Shown one piece after another: positions 44,747 through 53,345 of a DNA stretch of 64,000 bases. A program made the translations under genes and the position numbers. The DNA is from Prevotella sp. oral taxon 475 (GTDB lineage Bacteria; Bacteroidota; Bacteroidia; Bacteroidales; Bacteroidaceae). Location of the stretch: assembly GCF_018127805.1 (NCBI RefSeq), contig NZ_CP072334.1, forward strand, positions 1,714,001-1,778,000, written 5' to 3'. Below the pieces are notes generated by a model that did no database searches, was not told the DNA's origin, and saw only the letters and a program-made list of their open reading frames with translations. Position 1 is the stretch's first letter, and the number at the start of each line of letters is the position of its first letter.

Positions 44747-44834
44747 GCAAAAGCTAAGAAAATGCACTGCAAAAGCTAAGAGATGGCGATGTAAAAGCTA
44801 AGAAAACGATGCGCAAAAGCTAAGAGATGACCGT
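44747..44834. repeat. 88-bp intergenic element, four 22-bp units (copy E)
   Basis: Units at 44747, 44769, 44791 and 44813, all forward: each is (GC/GT)AAAAGCTAAG plus a ten-base tail, and the tails alternate AAAATGCACT, AGATGGCGAT, AAAACGATGC, AGATGACCG. The cleanest copy in the window. The 44835-45017 remainder of the gap shows nothing else. Confidence 0.93.
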
Positions 44835-45017
44835 GGGATTTGTAAGGCGTTGTTTTTCAGGGAGGTAAGATATCGTTTCCTTATATATAAATATCGTATG
44901 CCAGAGGGGATGAGGGATGTTTGCCGATGGGGTGAGCGATGGCTTTCTTTGTGCGTTTGATTAAACGTGAATGTTCTTTTTTGCACGCCAAGAGTGCGAT
45001 TTTTTTGAAACAAAAAA

Positions 45018-45049
45018 CCGCTCCATCCCTTACGAAAGGGTTGGAGCGG
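45018..45049 (-). terminator. Terminator of the threonine dehydrogenase gene
   Basis: CCGCTCCATCCCTT (45018-45031) pairs with AAGGGTTGGAGCGG (45036-45049), one T-T mismatch. On the minus strand the stem is followed by TTTTTTG. Confidence 0.82.
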
Positions 45050-45101
45050 AAAGATGAGGGGTGAGTTGAGGCTACGAAAGTAGACCGGAGAGAGCGGTGA
45101 C

Positions 45102-46061
45102 TTACTGGCCCAGCAATTTCACAGAGAGCTTTTCGAGCATGTCGCGCGTCATGCTGTCGAGATCGTATTGTGGAGCCCAGCCCCATTCGTTTCTTGCAGC
45201 CGAGTCGTCCATTTGATTGGGCCAGCTCTCTGCGATGCGTTCTTTGAGTGGGTCTACGTCGTATATCATTTCGAAATCGGGCTTGTATTTGCGTATCGAA
45301 GCGTAGATGGTTTCGGGGTCGAAACTCATAGAGGCGATGTTGAATCCGTTGTGATGAACGAGCTTCCGACCGTCGGCCTCCATCAGTTGGATGGCTGCGT
45401 GCAGGGCGTCGGGCATATACATCATGTCCATACGTGTGCCTTTGGCGATGGGACAAACGAACTTTTCACCGCGAACGGCCGAGTAGTAGATGTCTACGGC
45501 ATAGTCGGTTGTGCCGCCTCCCGGTGGCGTTAGGTAGGAGATGATGCCCGGGAAACGCACCGAACGGGTGTCTACACCGTATTTCTTTTGGAAATAATCG
45601 CTCAGCAATTCGGTAGTTACTTTGGAAATTCCGTAAATGGTGGCTGGTCGCTGAATGGTGTCTTGCGGCGTCATGTCGTGCGGTGTATCGGGTCCGAACG
45701 AGCCTATCGAACTGGGTGTGAATACGGCACAGTTGCATTCGCGGGCCACTTCGAGGATGTTCCACAGTCCATCAATGCCTATTTTCCAGGCCAATCGAGG
45801 TTTGCTTTCCGCCACAACCGAGAGCAGAGCTGCCAAGTTGTAGATGGTATCGATGTTGTACTTGCGCACGACATCGGCTATCATACCTGCATCGGTAACG
45901 TCTGCCACGGCCGACGGACCTCCGTCGCGCAGTTCCCCCGTAGGTTCTGCACCTGTGATGTAGCCTGCAACGACGTTACTATTGCCGTAACGCTTTCTTA
46001 ATTCCCGGGTAAGTTCCGAACCTATCTGTCCTGTAGATCCGATCACCAATACATTGTTCAT
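45102..46061 (-). CDS. tdh: L-threonine 3-dehydrogenase (SDR epimerase type)
   Basis: 319 residues. Rossmann motif VIGSTGQIGSEL, catalytic Ser in FTPSSIGSFG and YGISK (YxxxK) define the extended SDR family; the block TPPGGGTTDYAVDIYY is specific for the short-chain threonine dehydrogenases. It oxidises threonine to 2-amino-3-oxobutyrate, which the divergently encoded Kbl splits to glycine and acetyl-CoA. The two genes share a 180-base divergent promoter region. Confidence 0.9.
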   Translation of the reverse strand: MNNVLVIGSTGQIGSELTRELRKRYGNSNVVAGYITGAEPTGELRDGGPSAVADVTDAGMIADVVRKYNIDTIYNLAALLSVVAESKPRLAWKIGIDGLWNILEVARECNCAVFTPSSIGSFGPDTPHDMTPQDTIQRPATIYGISKVTTELLSDYFQKKYGVDTRSVRFPGIISYLTPPGGGTTDYAVDIYYSAVRGEKFVCPIAKGTRMDMMYMPDALHAAIQLMEADGRKLVHHNGFNIASMSFDPETIYASIRKYKPDFEMIYDVDPLKERIAESWPNQMDDSAARNEWGWAPQYDLDSMTRDMLEKLSVKLLGQ

Positions 46062-46090
46062 GTTAGTATAACGTTTGTTTGTTTTTCGAT

Positions 46091-46210
46091 TGCAAAGTAA
46101 GTGCTTTTTCCTATACGAATAAAAAGTAGAGATTTAAAGATGTTTAAAAAGCAGACTGTTCGTAAAAAAAAGATTTGCAGGGGCGCGGGTGTCGGAAAAA
46201 ATGAGTTACT
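46091..46210. promoter_or_regulatory. Divergent tdh/kbl promoter region
   Basis: The same near-consensus -7 box, TTACTTTGC, occurs on the minus strand (46092-46100) upstream of tdh and on the plus strand (46204-46212) upstream of kbl. Confidence 0.5.
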
Positions 46211-46242
46211 TTGCCCTCACTAACTTAAAAATCCAACCAGAT

Positions 46243-47433
46243 ATGTATGGGAAAATGAAAGAACATCTCAGCCAGAGTTTGACCGAGATTCAAGAAGCCG
46301 GACTCTACAAAGAGGAGCGGGTGATCGAGAGTGCGCAGCAAGCTGCTATCAGCGTAAAGGGCAAGGAGGTGCTCAACTTCTGCGCCAACAATTATTTAGG
46401 ACTGTCGAATCATCCACGGCTCATCGAGGGAGCGAAACGAATGATGGACCGCCGGGGATTCGGCATGTCGTCCGTGCGATTCATTTGTGGCACGCAGGAC
46501 GGGCACAAAGAGCTGGAGCGGGCCATTTCCGACTACTTCCAAACCGACGACACCATCCTCTATGCTGCTTGTTTCGATGCTAACGGCGGTGTGTTCGAGC
46601 CACTCTTCACGGAGGAAGACGCCATCATCAGCGACGCACTCAACCATGCTTCCATCATCGACGGCGTGCGGCTGTGCAAGGCTAAGCGTTATCGCTATCA
46701 GAATGCAGACATGGCCGACCTCGAACGTTGCCTTCAGGAGGCGCAGGCTCAGCGGTTCCGCATCATTGTTACGGATGGTGTCTTCTCGATGGACGGAAAT
46801 GTGGCTCCGATAGATCGAATTTGCGATCTGGCCGAACAGTATGATGCGCTGGTGATGGTCGACGAGTCGCACTCGGCAGGCGTTGTGGGCGCAACGGGCC
46901 ACGGCGTGAGCGAGCTTTGCGGAACCTACGGACGGGTGGACATCTACACCGGAACACTGGGCAAAGCCTTTGGCGGCGCACTGGGTGGATTCACTACCGG
47001 TCGACAGGAAATCATCGACATGTTGCGTCAGCGGAGCCGTCCCTATCTCTTCTCCAACTCACTGGCCCCGTGCATCATTGGTGCGAGTCTGGAAGTGTTT
47101 AAGATGCTCGGCGAAAGCAACGAGCTACACGACCGATTGACGGAAAACGTGACCTACTTCCGCGAGCGGATGCTCTCCTCCGGCTTCGACATCAAGCCCA
47201 CGCAGAGCGCGATATGCGCCGTGATGCTCTATGATGCCAAGCTCTCCCAGGTGTATGCGGCGCGCATGCTCGAAGAGGGCATCTATGTTACGGGCTTCTA
47301 TTACCCCGTAGTTCCGAAAGAACAGGCACGCATCCGCGTACAAATTTCGGCCGGTCATACGCGCGCGCAATTAGATCAATGTATCGAGGCCTTTGTCAAA
47401 GTGGGCCGGGAACTCGGTGTCATTACGCGCTAA
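46243..47433 (+). CDS. kbl: Glycine C-acetyltransferase (2-amino-3-ketobutyrate CoA ligase)
   Basis: 396 residues from ATG at 46243, the usual length; an upstream in-frame extension of 18 codons overlaps the promoter. PLP enzyme of the alpha-oxoamine synthase family: INFCANNYLGLSNHP-type motif (VLNFCANNYLGLSNHP), FGMSSVRFICGTQDGHKELE, DESHSAGVVGATGHG and the cofactor lysine in GTLGKAFGGALGG. Works with Tdh to convert threonine to glycine plus acetyl-CoA. Confidence 0.94.
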   Translation: MYGKMKEHLSQSLTEIQEAGLYKEERVIESAQQAAISVKGKEVLNFCANNYLGLSNHPRLIEGAKRMMDRRGFGMSSVRFICGTQDGHKELERAISDYFQTDDTILYAACFDANGGVFEPLFTEEDAIISDALNHASIIDGVRLCKAKRYRYQNADMADLERCLQEAQAQRFRIIVTDGVFSMDGNVAPIDRICDLAEQYDALVMVDESHSAGVVGATGHGVSELCGTYGRVDIYTGTLGKAFGGALGGFTTGRQEIIDMLRQRSRPYLFSNSLAPCIIGASLEVFKMLGESNELHDRLTENVTYFRERMLSSGFDIKPTQSAICAVMLYDAKLSQVYAARMLEEGIYVTGFYYPVVPKEQARIRVQISAGHTRAQLDQCIEAFVKVGRELGVITR

Positions 47434-47467
47434 TCCTCCATTCTCCCAGCAAAAAAAGGAATCCAGA

Positions 47468-47501
47468 AGATGCCGGGGTGCGAGAAAGCACTTCGGCATC
47501 T
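47468..47501 (+). terminator. Hairpin after kbl
   Basis: AGATGCCGGGGTGC (47468-47481) pairs with GCACTTCGGCATCT (47488-47501) except one G-T/mismatch step, loop GAGAAA. There is no long T run. Confidence 0.55.
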
Positions 47502-47524
47502 GTTCCTACTTAGGGGAACGACCG

Positions 47525-47570
47525 CTGGCACCCAGGGAAGAATTCCCCGCCGCGGGGAACGGCCGCGGAG
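47525..47570. repeat. Single copy related to the 41-bp repeat at 49.8 kb
   Basis: CTGGCACCCAGGGAAG (47525-47540) is identical to the start of each unit of the array at 49811-50220 and is preceded by a similar GAACGACCG. It is followed by the hairpin TTCCCCGCCGCGGGGAA. Confidence 0.7.
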
Positions 47571-47615
47571 ACCGAATTATCAATTGCCGATGACCCAAGT
47601 CTGCGGGAAAATCTG

Positions 47616-47623
47616 TAATTTTG
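47616..47623 (+). promoter_or_regulatory. -7 box of the glycosyltransferase operon
   Basis: TAATTTTG followed by CAG, 69 bases before the start codon. A ten-codon ORF (ATG at 47630, MKKTKHTATP) lies in the leader; I cannot tell whether it is translated. Confidence 0.6.
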
Positions 47624-47692
47624 CAGCCAATGAAGAAAACGAAACATACGGCTACCCCTTGACTGAGGGAGCTAAGAAAACAAAAAAAGAAA

Positions 47693-48655
47693 ATGGATAT
47701 ATCCGTCATCATTCCTTTGTATAACGAAGAAGAATCGTTGCCCGAGCTCTACGACTGGATCGACCGCGTGATGGAGGCCAATGGCTTCTCGTTCGAAGTG
47801 ATTTTCGTCGACGACGGTTCGACCGACCGTTCCTGGCAAGTGATTCAGGAAATCGGTAGAAAGGCAGACGTCGTGAGAGCCATCAAGTTCCGCCGCAACT
47901 ACGGCAAGAGTCCCGCGCTGTATTGCGGCTTCAAAGCCGCGCAGGGCGACGTCGTCATCACGATGGATGCCGACCTGCAAGACTCGCCCGACGAGATTCC
48001 CGAACTGCGCCGAATGATCGTGGAAGAGGACTACGACCTCGTCTCGGGCTACAAACAAAAACGCTACGACCCGCTCTCGAAAACTCTCCCTACCAAACTC
48101 TTCAACGCCACGGCACGAAAAATCAGCGGTATCCGAAACCTGCACGACTTCAACTGCGGACTGAAAGCCTACCGCCACGACGTGGTCAAGAACATCGAAG
48201 TCTACGGCGAGATGCATCGCTACATTCCCTATCTGGCCAAAAACGCCGGTTTCACCCGGATTGGCGAGAAGGTGGTGCAGCACCAAGCCCGCAAGTACGG
48301 CAGTTCGAAGTTCGGACTGAATCGATTTTTCAACGGCTATCTCGACCTCATCACACTTTGGTTTCTGAGCAATTTCGGCAAAAAGCCCATGCACGTCTTC
48401 GGACTTCTGGGCACGCTCATGTTTCTCATCGGCTTCGTCGCCACCTGCCTCTTAGGGGCCGACAAGCTCTATTGCCTGATGCAGGGCATTCCGCAGCGGC
48501 TCATCACCAGTTCGCCCTATTTCTACATCTCGCTCACGATGATGATCATCGGCACGCAACTGTTTCTGGCCGGATTCCTGGGCGACTTAATCAGCCGCTC
48601 CTCACAAACCCGGAACGATTATCAAATCGAGGAGGACATACGATGCGAAGCCTAA
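47693..48655 (+). CDS. Membrane-bound family 2 glycosyltransferase (DPM1/ArnC/GtrB-like)
   Basis: 320 residues. The GT-A domain (1-230) has VIIPLYNEEESLPEL, FVDDGSTDRSW, RNYGKSPALYCGF and TMDADLQDSPDEIP, the donor/metal-binding blocks of polyprenyl-phosphate glycosyltransferases. Two C-terminal membrane helices (VFGLLGTLMFLIGFVATCLL; FYISLTMMIIGTQLFLAGFL) match the GtrB/ArnC plan. It probably loads a sugar onto undecaprenyl phosphate for envelope glycans. The next gene overlaps its end by 13 bases. Confidence 0.9.
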   Translation: MDISVIIPLYNEEESLPELYDWIDRVMEANGFSFEVIFVDDGSTDRSWQVIQEIGRKADVVRAIKFRRNYGKSPALYCGFKAAQGDVVITMDADLQDSPDEIPELRRMIVEEDYDLVSGYKQKRYDPLSKTLPTKLFNATARKISGIRNLHDFNCGLKAYRHDVVKNIEVYGEMHRYIPYLAKNAGFTRIGEKVVQHQARKYGSSKFGLNRFFNGYLDLITLWFLSNFGKKPMHVFGLLGTLMFLIGFVATCLLGADKLYCLMQGIPQRLITSSPYFYISLTMMIIGTQLFLAGFLGDLISRSSQTRNDYQIEEDIRCEA

Positions 48656-49134
48656 TTCTCGCTCTCGCCGCCGGACTTTTTCTGGCGGCCTGCTCCTCGA
48701 TAGACTGCCCGCTGAACAACACCGTCCGCAGCATCTACGTTCTACGCAAGGCCAGCGATGCGTTGCGTCCCGACACGCTCACCGACACACTCACCGTCCT
48801 CACGACCCGTGCCGACGGACAAGACACCATCCTGCTCAACAAAAGCGTAAAGACCGACAGTCTCGCCCTGCCCATGAGCCATGTGCGGGACGTAGACGTG
48901 CTCGTTTTCGAACTGCGCGACACCCTGAACCACACCCTGCGCGACACGCTGCGCGTGAAGAAAACCAACGAGGCCCACTTCGAATCGGTAGATTGCGCCT
49001 TGTCCTACTTCCACACCATCACCGCCATCAGCAGCACCCACCACGCCATCGACACCGTCGTGCTCATCCACCCAAGCGTAACCTACGATGCATCACAGCC
49101 CCATTTCCACATTCGTTTCAAGAGCGGTCATTAG
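48643..49134 (+). CDS. DUF6452 lipoprotein
   Basis: 163 residues; start at 48643 chosen because it gives a lipoprotein signal (AAGLFLAACSSIDCPLNN), although the same frame is open for 240 codons upstream inside the glycosyltransferase gene. The mature part (LNNTVRSIYVLRKASDA, DTILLNKSVKTDSLALPM, FHTITAISSTHHAIDTVVL) follows the DUF6452 pattern. Such proteins are typically encoded next to a DUF6048 protein, as here. Function unknown, envelope location likely. Confidence 0.8.
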   Translation: MRSLILALAAGLFLAACSSIDCPLNNTVRSIYVLRKASDALRPDTLTDTLTVLTTRADGQDTILLNKSVKTDSLALPMSHVRDVDVLVFELRDTLNHTLRDTLRVKKTNEAHFESVDCALSYFHTITAISSTHHAIDTVVLIHPSVTYDASQPHFHIRFKSGH

Positions 49135-49780
49135 TCTGTTGTTACTCCTGGCTCCGTTCTCGGCCGAAGCCCAGTCTGCCCGTCGAGCCCCCGAAGTCAA
49201 AGACACACTGCGCACTTTCCGCGGACTGCAACTCATGGCCGATCTGGCCGGAGCCCTTCAGCGTACCCTAAGCGACTACGGACAATACGAAGCCGGCCTA
49301 CGAGTGAACCTGCGCGACCGTTATTTCCCCATCTTCGAACTGGGCTACGGCTCGGCCCGCCACGACGACGACCCCGTGACACACGTGGCCTACAAAACGG
49401 CCGCGCCCTACTTTCGCCTCGGCATCGACTTCAACATCCTGCGCAATCGGCACGACATCTACCGCACCTACGTGGGTCTGCGCTACGCCTTCACTCATTT
49501 TCGATACGACGTGACAAACCCGCTCCACTCCGACCCCGTTTGGCAAGATCCCTCGCCCGTGTCGATAGCCGCCGCCACGGCCCACTGCCATTGGATGGAG
49601 CTCCTCTTCGCCGTCGACGCCAAAATCTGGGGTCCCGTGCACCTGGGCTGGTCGGCCCGCTATCGCCGCCGCATCACCCACCGCGACGGACCGGCCGGCA
49701 ACGTTTGGTATGTTCCCGGCTACGGCAAGAGCGGCACCTCCCGCCTCGGAGCCACTTTTAACCTCATACTCAACTTCTAA
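49088..49780 (+). CDS. DUF6048 outer membrane protein
   Basis: 230 residues with a signal peptide (to about residue 29, AEAQS). Beta-barrel-like strands (YEAGLRVNLRDRYFPIFELGYG, YVGLRYAFTHFRYDV, LGWSARYRRRI, LGATFNLILNF) end in an aromatic residue. Its start lies 47 bases inside the DUF6452 gene, so the three genes of this operon overlap. Function unknown; the pairing with DUF6452 is conserved in Bacteroidota. Confidence 0.8.
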   Translation: MHHSPISTFVSRAVISLLLLLAPFSAEAQSARRAPEVKDTLRTFRGLQLMADLAGALQRTLSDYGQYEAGLRVNLRDRYFPIFELGYGSARHDDDPVTHVAYKTAAPYFRLGIDFNILRNRHDIYRTYVGLRYAFTHFRYDVTNPLHSDPVWQDPSPVSIAAATAHCHWMELLFAVDAKIWGPVHLGWSARYRRRITHRDGPAGNVWYVPGYGKSGTSRLGATFNLILNF

Positions 49781-49810
49781 AGTCTCTTTCTGCACATGGC
49801 AGAACCACTG

Positions 49811-50220
49811 CTGGCACCCAGGGAAGTCTTCTGAAATGTTCAGAACCACCGCTGGCACCCAGGGAAGCTTTCTGAAATGTTCAGAAACGTCGCTGGCACC
49901 CAGGGAGGCCTTCTGAAATGTTCAGAAACGTCGCTGGCACCCAGGGAAGCCTTCTGAAATGTTCAGAAACGCCGCTGGCACCCAGGGAGGCCTTCTGAAA
50001 TGTTCAGAAACGCCGCTGGCACCCAGGGAAGCCTTCTGAAATGTTCAGAAACGTCGCTGGCACCCAGGGAAGCCTTCTGAAATGTTCAGAAACGTCGCTG
50101 GCACCCAGGGAAGCCTTCTGAAATGTTCAGAAACGTCGCTGGCACCCAGGGAAGCCTTCTGAAATGTTCAGAAACGTCGCTGGCACCCAGGGAAGCTTTC
50201 TGAAAAGTTCAGAGCCTCCC
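49811..50220. repeat. Array of ten 41-bp hairpin repeats
   Basis: Ten units at an exact 41-base step from 49811 to 50180. Each reads CTGGCACCCAGGGAAGCCTT then CTGAAATGTTCAGAAACGTC and G. Two small palindromes lie in each unit, CTGG-CAC-CCAG and TCTGAA-ATG-TTCAGA. Internal units differ by one to three bases; the first and last differ most. It fills the gap between the DUF6048 gene and apbE, which otherwise shows nothing. Confidence 0.97.
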
Positions 50221-50242
50221 TGCTCTCCATTATTAATAATCA

Positions 50243-51277
50243 ATGATTCAAATGAAATCTTTCCCATCTCGCCGTCTGCTCTGGCAGATCTCCCTCCTTC
50301 TGTTTCTCATTGCCGGAACTCTATATATTGCCCGTCAGCAACGAACAGAGCCCTATCAGCATCACAGCGGAACCATCTTCGGCACCACCTATCACATCCG
50401 TTACCAAAGCCCCGACAATCTGCATGCAGACATCCGTCGCGTCCTGAACGAGGTGGATGCTTCACTCTCTACCTTCAATCCCCACTCAGTCATCTCGCGC
50501 ATCAACCGAAACGAGACAACAGAAGTAGACGACAGATTCGCCGAAGTGTTTCGCCTGGCAGAACGCATCTCGGGCGAAACCCACGGAGCCTTCGACATCA
50601 CCGTGGCCCCACTGGTGAACGCCTGGGGATTCGGTTTTAAAAACGGAACGATGCCCACGAAGCCTACGATCGACAGTCTGCTACCAACCGTCGGGTATGA
50701 GAAAGTGCAGCTCCTGGGTCGTTGCCTCCGCAAACAAAATCCACACACCATGCTTGATTGCAGTGCCATTGCCAAAGGCTACGGCAGCGATGTTGTGGCC
50801 CGACTGCTCAAGAAACACGGCGTGAGAAATCTGATGGTGGAGATTGGTGGAGAAATCGTCGTCGCCGGACTCAACGAGCAACAACAACCCTGGCGAGTAG
50901 GCGTTGCCAAACCCACCGACGACTCGCTCTCCATTCAGCAAGAACTCCAAACCGTCCTCCGCCTCACCAATTGCGCCATGGCCACCAGCGGCAACTACCG
51001 CAAGTTCTACTACCGCAACGGTCGGAAGTATGCCCATACCATCCATCCCCGTACCGGTTACCCTGTACAACACAACATCCTCTCGGCCACCGTCGTGGCT
51101 CCCAACTGCGCAACGGCCGATGCCTATGCCACCGCCTTCATGGTCATGGGACTGCAAGGAGCCCGACAAGTGCTCAAAGCCCATCCCGAACTCTCGGCCT
51201 ATCTCATCTATTCCGACGTAAAAGGTAGGAACGCCATTTGGGTCTCCCCCACTCTGGAACAGAGAATACAAAAATGA
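50243..51277 (+). CDS. apbE: FAD:protein FMN transferase
   Basis: 344 residues with an N-terminal membrane/signal segment (LLWQISLLLFLIAGTLYIA). ApbE motifs: HGAFDITVAPLVNAWGFG, DCSAIAKGYGSD, VEIGGEI, AMATSGNYR, HTIHPRTGYP and ADAYATAFMVMG with the metal-binding aspartate. ApbE attaches FMN covalently to threonine of secreted or membrane flavoproteins such as NQR and RNF subunits. ATG at 50252 is an alternative start. The regulator downstream overlaps its stop. Confidence 0.92.
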   Translation: MIQMKSFPSRRLLWQISLLLFLIAGTLYIARQQRTEPYQHHSGTIFGTTYHIRYQSPDNLHADIRRVLNEVDASLSTFNPHSVISRINRNETTEVDDRFAEVFRLAERISGETHGAFDITVAPLVNAWGFGFKNGTMPTKPTIDSLLPTVGYEKVQLLGRCLRKQNPHTMLDCSAIAKGYGSDVVARLLKKHGVRNLMVEIGGEIVVAGLNEQQQPWRVGVAKPTDDSLSIQQELQTVLRLTNCAMATSGNYRKFYYRNGRKYAHTIHPRTGYPVQHNILSATVVAPNCATADAYATAFMVMGLQGARQVLKAHPELSAYLIYSDVKGRNAIWVSPTLEQRIQK

Positions 51278-51945
51278 TTCGACAACTCCCCTTCTCCGAT
51301 CAACTCCTTCAGCTTCCTCTCTTCCAGGGCATGAGCCGGACAGACCTCGAAGCTGTCGTCGGACAAACACGCTTCAACTTCATCACCCTCAAACCTGGAA
51401 CACCCATCGCACGGGATGGTCAGGAATGCCAACACCTACACCTCTTGCTCGATGGCATAACACAGGTGGAAAGCTACGCCGACGACCATAGCTATACTTT
51501 CATTGAGACCCTTCACGCACCCCTCATCCTACAACCCGAATGCCTCTTCGGGCTCACTCCACGCTTCACCCACACCTTCATGGCCCAAAGCGAATGCCGA
51601 CTCATCACACTGAGCAAAACCGAAACCATCCGGCTCTCCGACGATTTCTTCATCTTCAAACTCAACCTTCTCAACATCCTTTCCACACAGGCACAGAAGA
51701 TGGGTAGACTGCCCTGGCACCACAGTTCCGACAATCTGAAGTCGCGCATCGCCCAGTTCTTCCTGCACCACTGCCTACATCCGGCCGGCATGAAACTCGT
51801 CAGCATCAAAATGACACAGCTTGCTCGAGAACTCAACGACAGTCGACTCGACATCTCCCGCGCTCTCCATACATTGCAAACCGATGGGCTCATTCGCCTC
51901 TCAAGAGGCAAAATCGAAATTCCTGCCATCGAACGGCTGAAATAA
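51274..51945 (+). CDS. Crp/Fnr-family transcription regulator
   Basis: 223 residues; the ATG overlaps the apbE stop (ATGA). Residues 15-120 form a cyclic-nucleotide-binding-like beta roll (FNFITLKPGTPIARDGQECQHLHLLLDG), and about 165-210 a winged HTH (TQLARELNDSRLDISRALHTLQTDGLIRLSRGKIEI). There are no Fnr-type cysteines at the N-terminus, so redox sensing through an iron-sulfur cluster is unlikely. The ligand is unknown. Coupling to apbE suggests a link with flavin or respiratory metabolism (inference). Confidence 0.85.
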   Translation: MIRQLPFSDQLLQLPLFQGMSRTDLEAVVGQTRFNFITLKPGTPIARDGQECQHLHLLLDGITQVESYADDHSYTFIETLHAPLILQPECLFGLTPRFTHTFMAQSECRLITLSKTETIRLSDDFFIFKLNLLNILSTQAQKMGRLPWHHSSDNLKSRIAQFFLHHCLHPAGMKLVSIKMTQLARELNDSRLDISRALHTLQTDGLIRLSRGKIEIPAIERLK

Positions 51946-51968
51946 CACCGCCTCTCCGAAAAAAGAAA

Positions 51969-52010
51969 TGCCCCCAAAAAGCGAGACGTTCAACACGCTT
52001 CTTGGGGGCA
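51969..52010. terminator. Bidirectional terminator between the Crp-like gene and trmD
   Basis: TGCCCCCAAAAAGCG (51969-51983) pairs with CGCTTCTTGGGGGCA (51996-52010) with one mismatch. A-rich and T-rich flanks on the two sides suit convergent genes. Confidence 0.75.
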
Positions 52011-52029
52011 CTTTCGTGGACAATGTTCC

Positions 52030-52707
52030 TCACTCGCCAAGCAAATCAGGACGCAAGCGACGGGTCCGCTCCAAAGCCTGATCCATCTCCCAGGCCTTGA
52101 TCTTGGCTTCGTTCCCACTGAGAAGGATGTCGGGAACTCGCCAACCCTTATAATCGGCCGGACGCGTATAGATGGGCGCAGCCAGCATATCGTCTTGAAA
52201 ACAATCGGAAAAGGCACTCTGCTCGTCGCCGATAACACCAGGCACCAGTCGCACAATGGCATCAGCCATCACAGCAGCAGCCAGTTCTCCGCCAGTGAGC
52301 ACATAATCACCGATGGAAATTTCACGGGTGATGAGATGATCGCGCACACGCTGATCGATGCCCTTATAATGTCCGCAAAGAAAGATGAGGTTGCCTTTGA
52401 GCGAAAGATCGTTGGCCACATGCTGATCGAAACGCTCTCCGTCGGGCGACGTAAAAATCACTTCGTCATACTCGCGTTCGGCTTTCAGCGCAGCAATGCA
52501 TCGGTCGATGGGTTCGCACTGCATCACCATTCCGGCAAATCCGCCGTAAGGATAATCGTCCACACGCCGCCACTTGTCGGTAGAATAGTCACGCAGATTG
52601 TGCAAATGTATCTCTGCCAACCCTTTCTTCTGAGCCCGAGCCAAGATCGATTCGTGACAAAAGCCCTCAATCATTTCGGGCAATACAGTGATAATGTCTA
52701 TTCTCAT
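52030..52707 (-). CDS. trmD: tRNA (guanine-37-N1)-methyltransferase
   Basis: 225 residues. [47 protein letters not shown] and [16 protein letters not shown] are the knot-fold (SPOUT) and AdoMet-binding blocks; the catalytic aspartate lies in [12 protein letters not shown] region. It methylates G37 of tRNAs to prevent frameshifting. Its start overlaps the dedA stop by four bases. No rimM, rpsP or rplS is adjacent. Confidence 0.94.
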   Translation of the reverse strand: MRIDIITVLPEMIEGFCHESILARAQKKGLAEIHLHNLRDYSTDKWRRVDDYPYGGFAGMVMQCEPIDRCIAALKAEREYDEVIFTSPDGERFDQHVANDLSLKGNLIFLCGHYKGIDQRVRDHLITREISIGDYVLTGGELAAAVMADAIVRLVPGVIGDEQSAFSDCFQDDMLAAPIYTRPADYKGWRVPDILLSGNEAKIKAWEMDQALERTRRLRPDLLGE

Positions 52708-53345
52708 TCAGCTTGCTTCCCCGTCTTTTGTTTCTTCAAATACCACCACAGAGCCACTCCAAAAGCCACAAGCGCAAGTGCTACGATGACAACGAGTTGA
52801 ATTTGGCTATTGTATTCTTCAATCTTATCGTTGAGTTCTTCAAGTGGAACAAATGAGTGGAGATACCAACCCAACGTGGCAAGCACGCAATTCCAAAGCC
52901 CTGCACCGATAGAAGTGTAGAGGATAAACTTCCAGAACTTCATTTTCGAAAGTCCGGCGGGGATAGAAATGATCTGCCGAATGCCGGGAAGCAAACGTCC
53001 CGTTAGCGTAGCAACAACGCCGTGGTCGTAAAAGTATTTCTCGCCCTTCTCGATCTTCTCCTGATTGATGAGGCAAAGATGCCCTATCCGACTATTGGCA
53101 AAGCGATAAATCATGGGGCGTCCCAAATAGTAAGCTGCCATATAATTGGCCGTCGAACCGAGAACGGCTCCGGCCGTAGCAATGACAACAACGAGAAAGA
53201 AGTTCAATTCGCCGGCAGCAGCACGATAAGCTGCCGGGGGAACGATGAGTTCCGATGGGGCGGGAATCACCGAACCTTCGATGAACATCAATAGAAAAAC
53301 CGTCCAATAATTCAAGTTATTTAAGAGGGGTAATAACCAACTCAT
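52704..53345 (-). CDS. DedA/SNARE-associated family membrane protein
   Basis: 213 residues with about five membrane segments. [35 protein letters not shown] and [21 protein letters not shown] are DedA motifs, including the conserved glutamate and arginine of these lipid-scrambling or undecaprenyl-phosphate flipping proteins. Four-base overlaps with both the TPR gene upstream and trmD downstream show a translationally coupled operon. Confidence 0.9.
   Translation of the reverse strand: MSWLLPLLNNLNYWTVFLLMFIEGSVIPAPSELIVPPAAYRAAAGELNFFLVVVIATAGAVLGSTANYMAAYYLGRPMIYRFANSRIGHLCLINQEKIEKGEKYFYDHGVVATLTGRLLPGIRQIISIPAGLSKMKFWKFILYTSIGAGLWNCVLATLGWYLHSFVPLEELNDKIEEYNSQIQLVVIVALALVAFGVALWWYLKKQKTGKQAE

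Noticed and set aside
47923..48642. Long upstream extension of the DUF6452 frame
   Set aside because: It overlaps the glycosyltransferase gene in another frame, and the lipoprotein signal begins at 48643.
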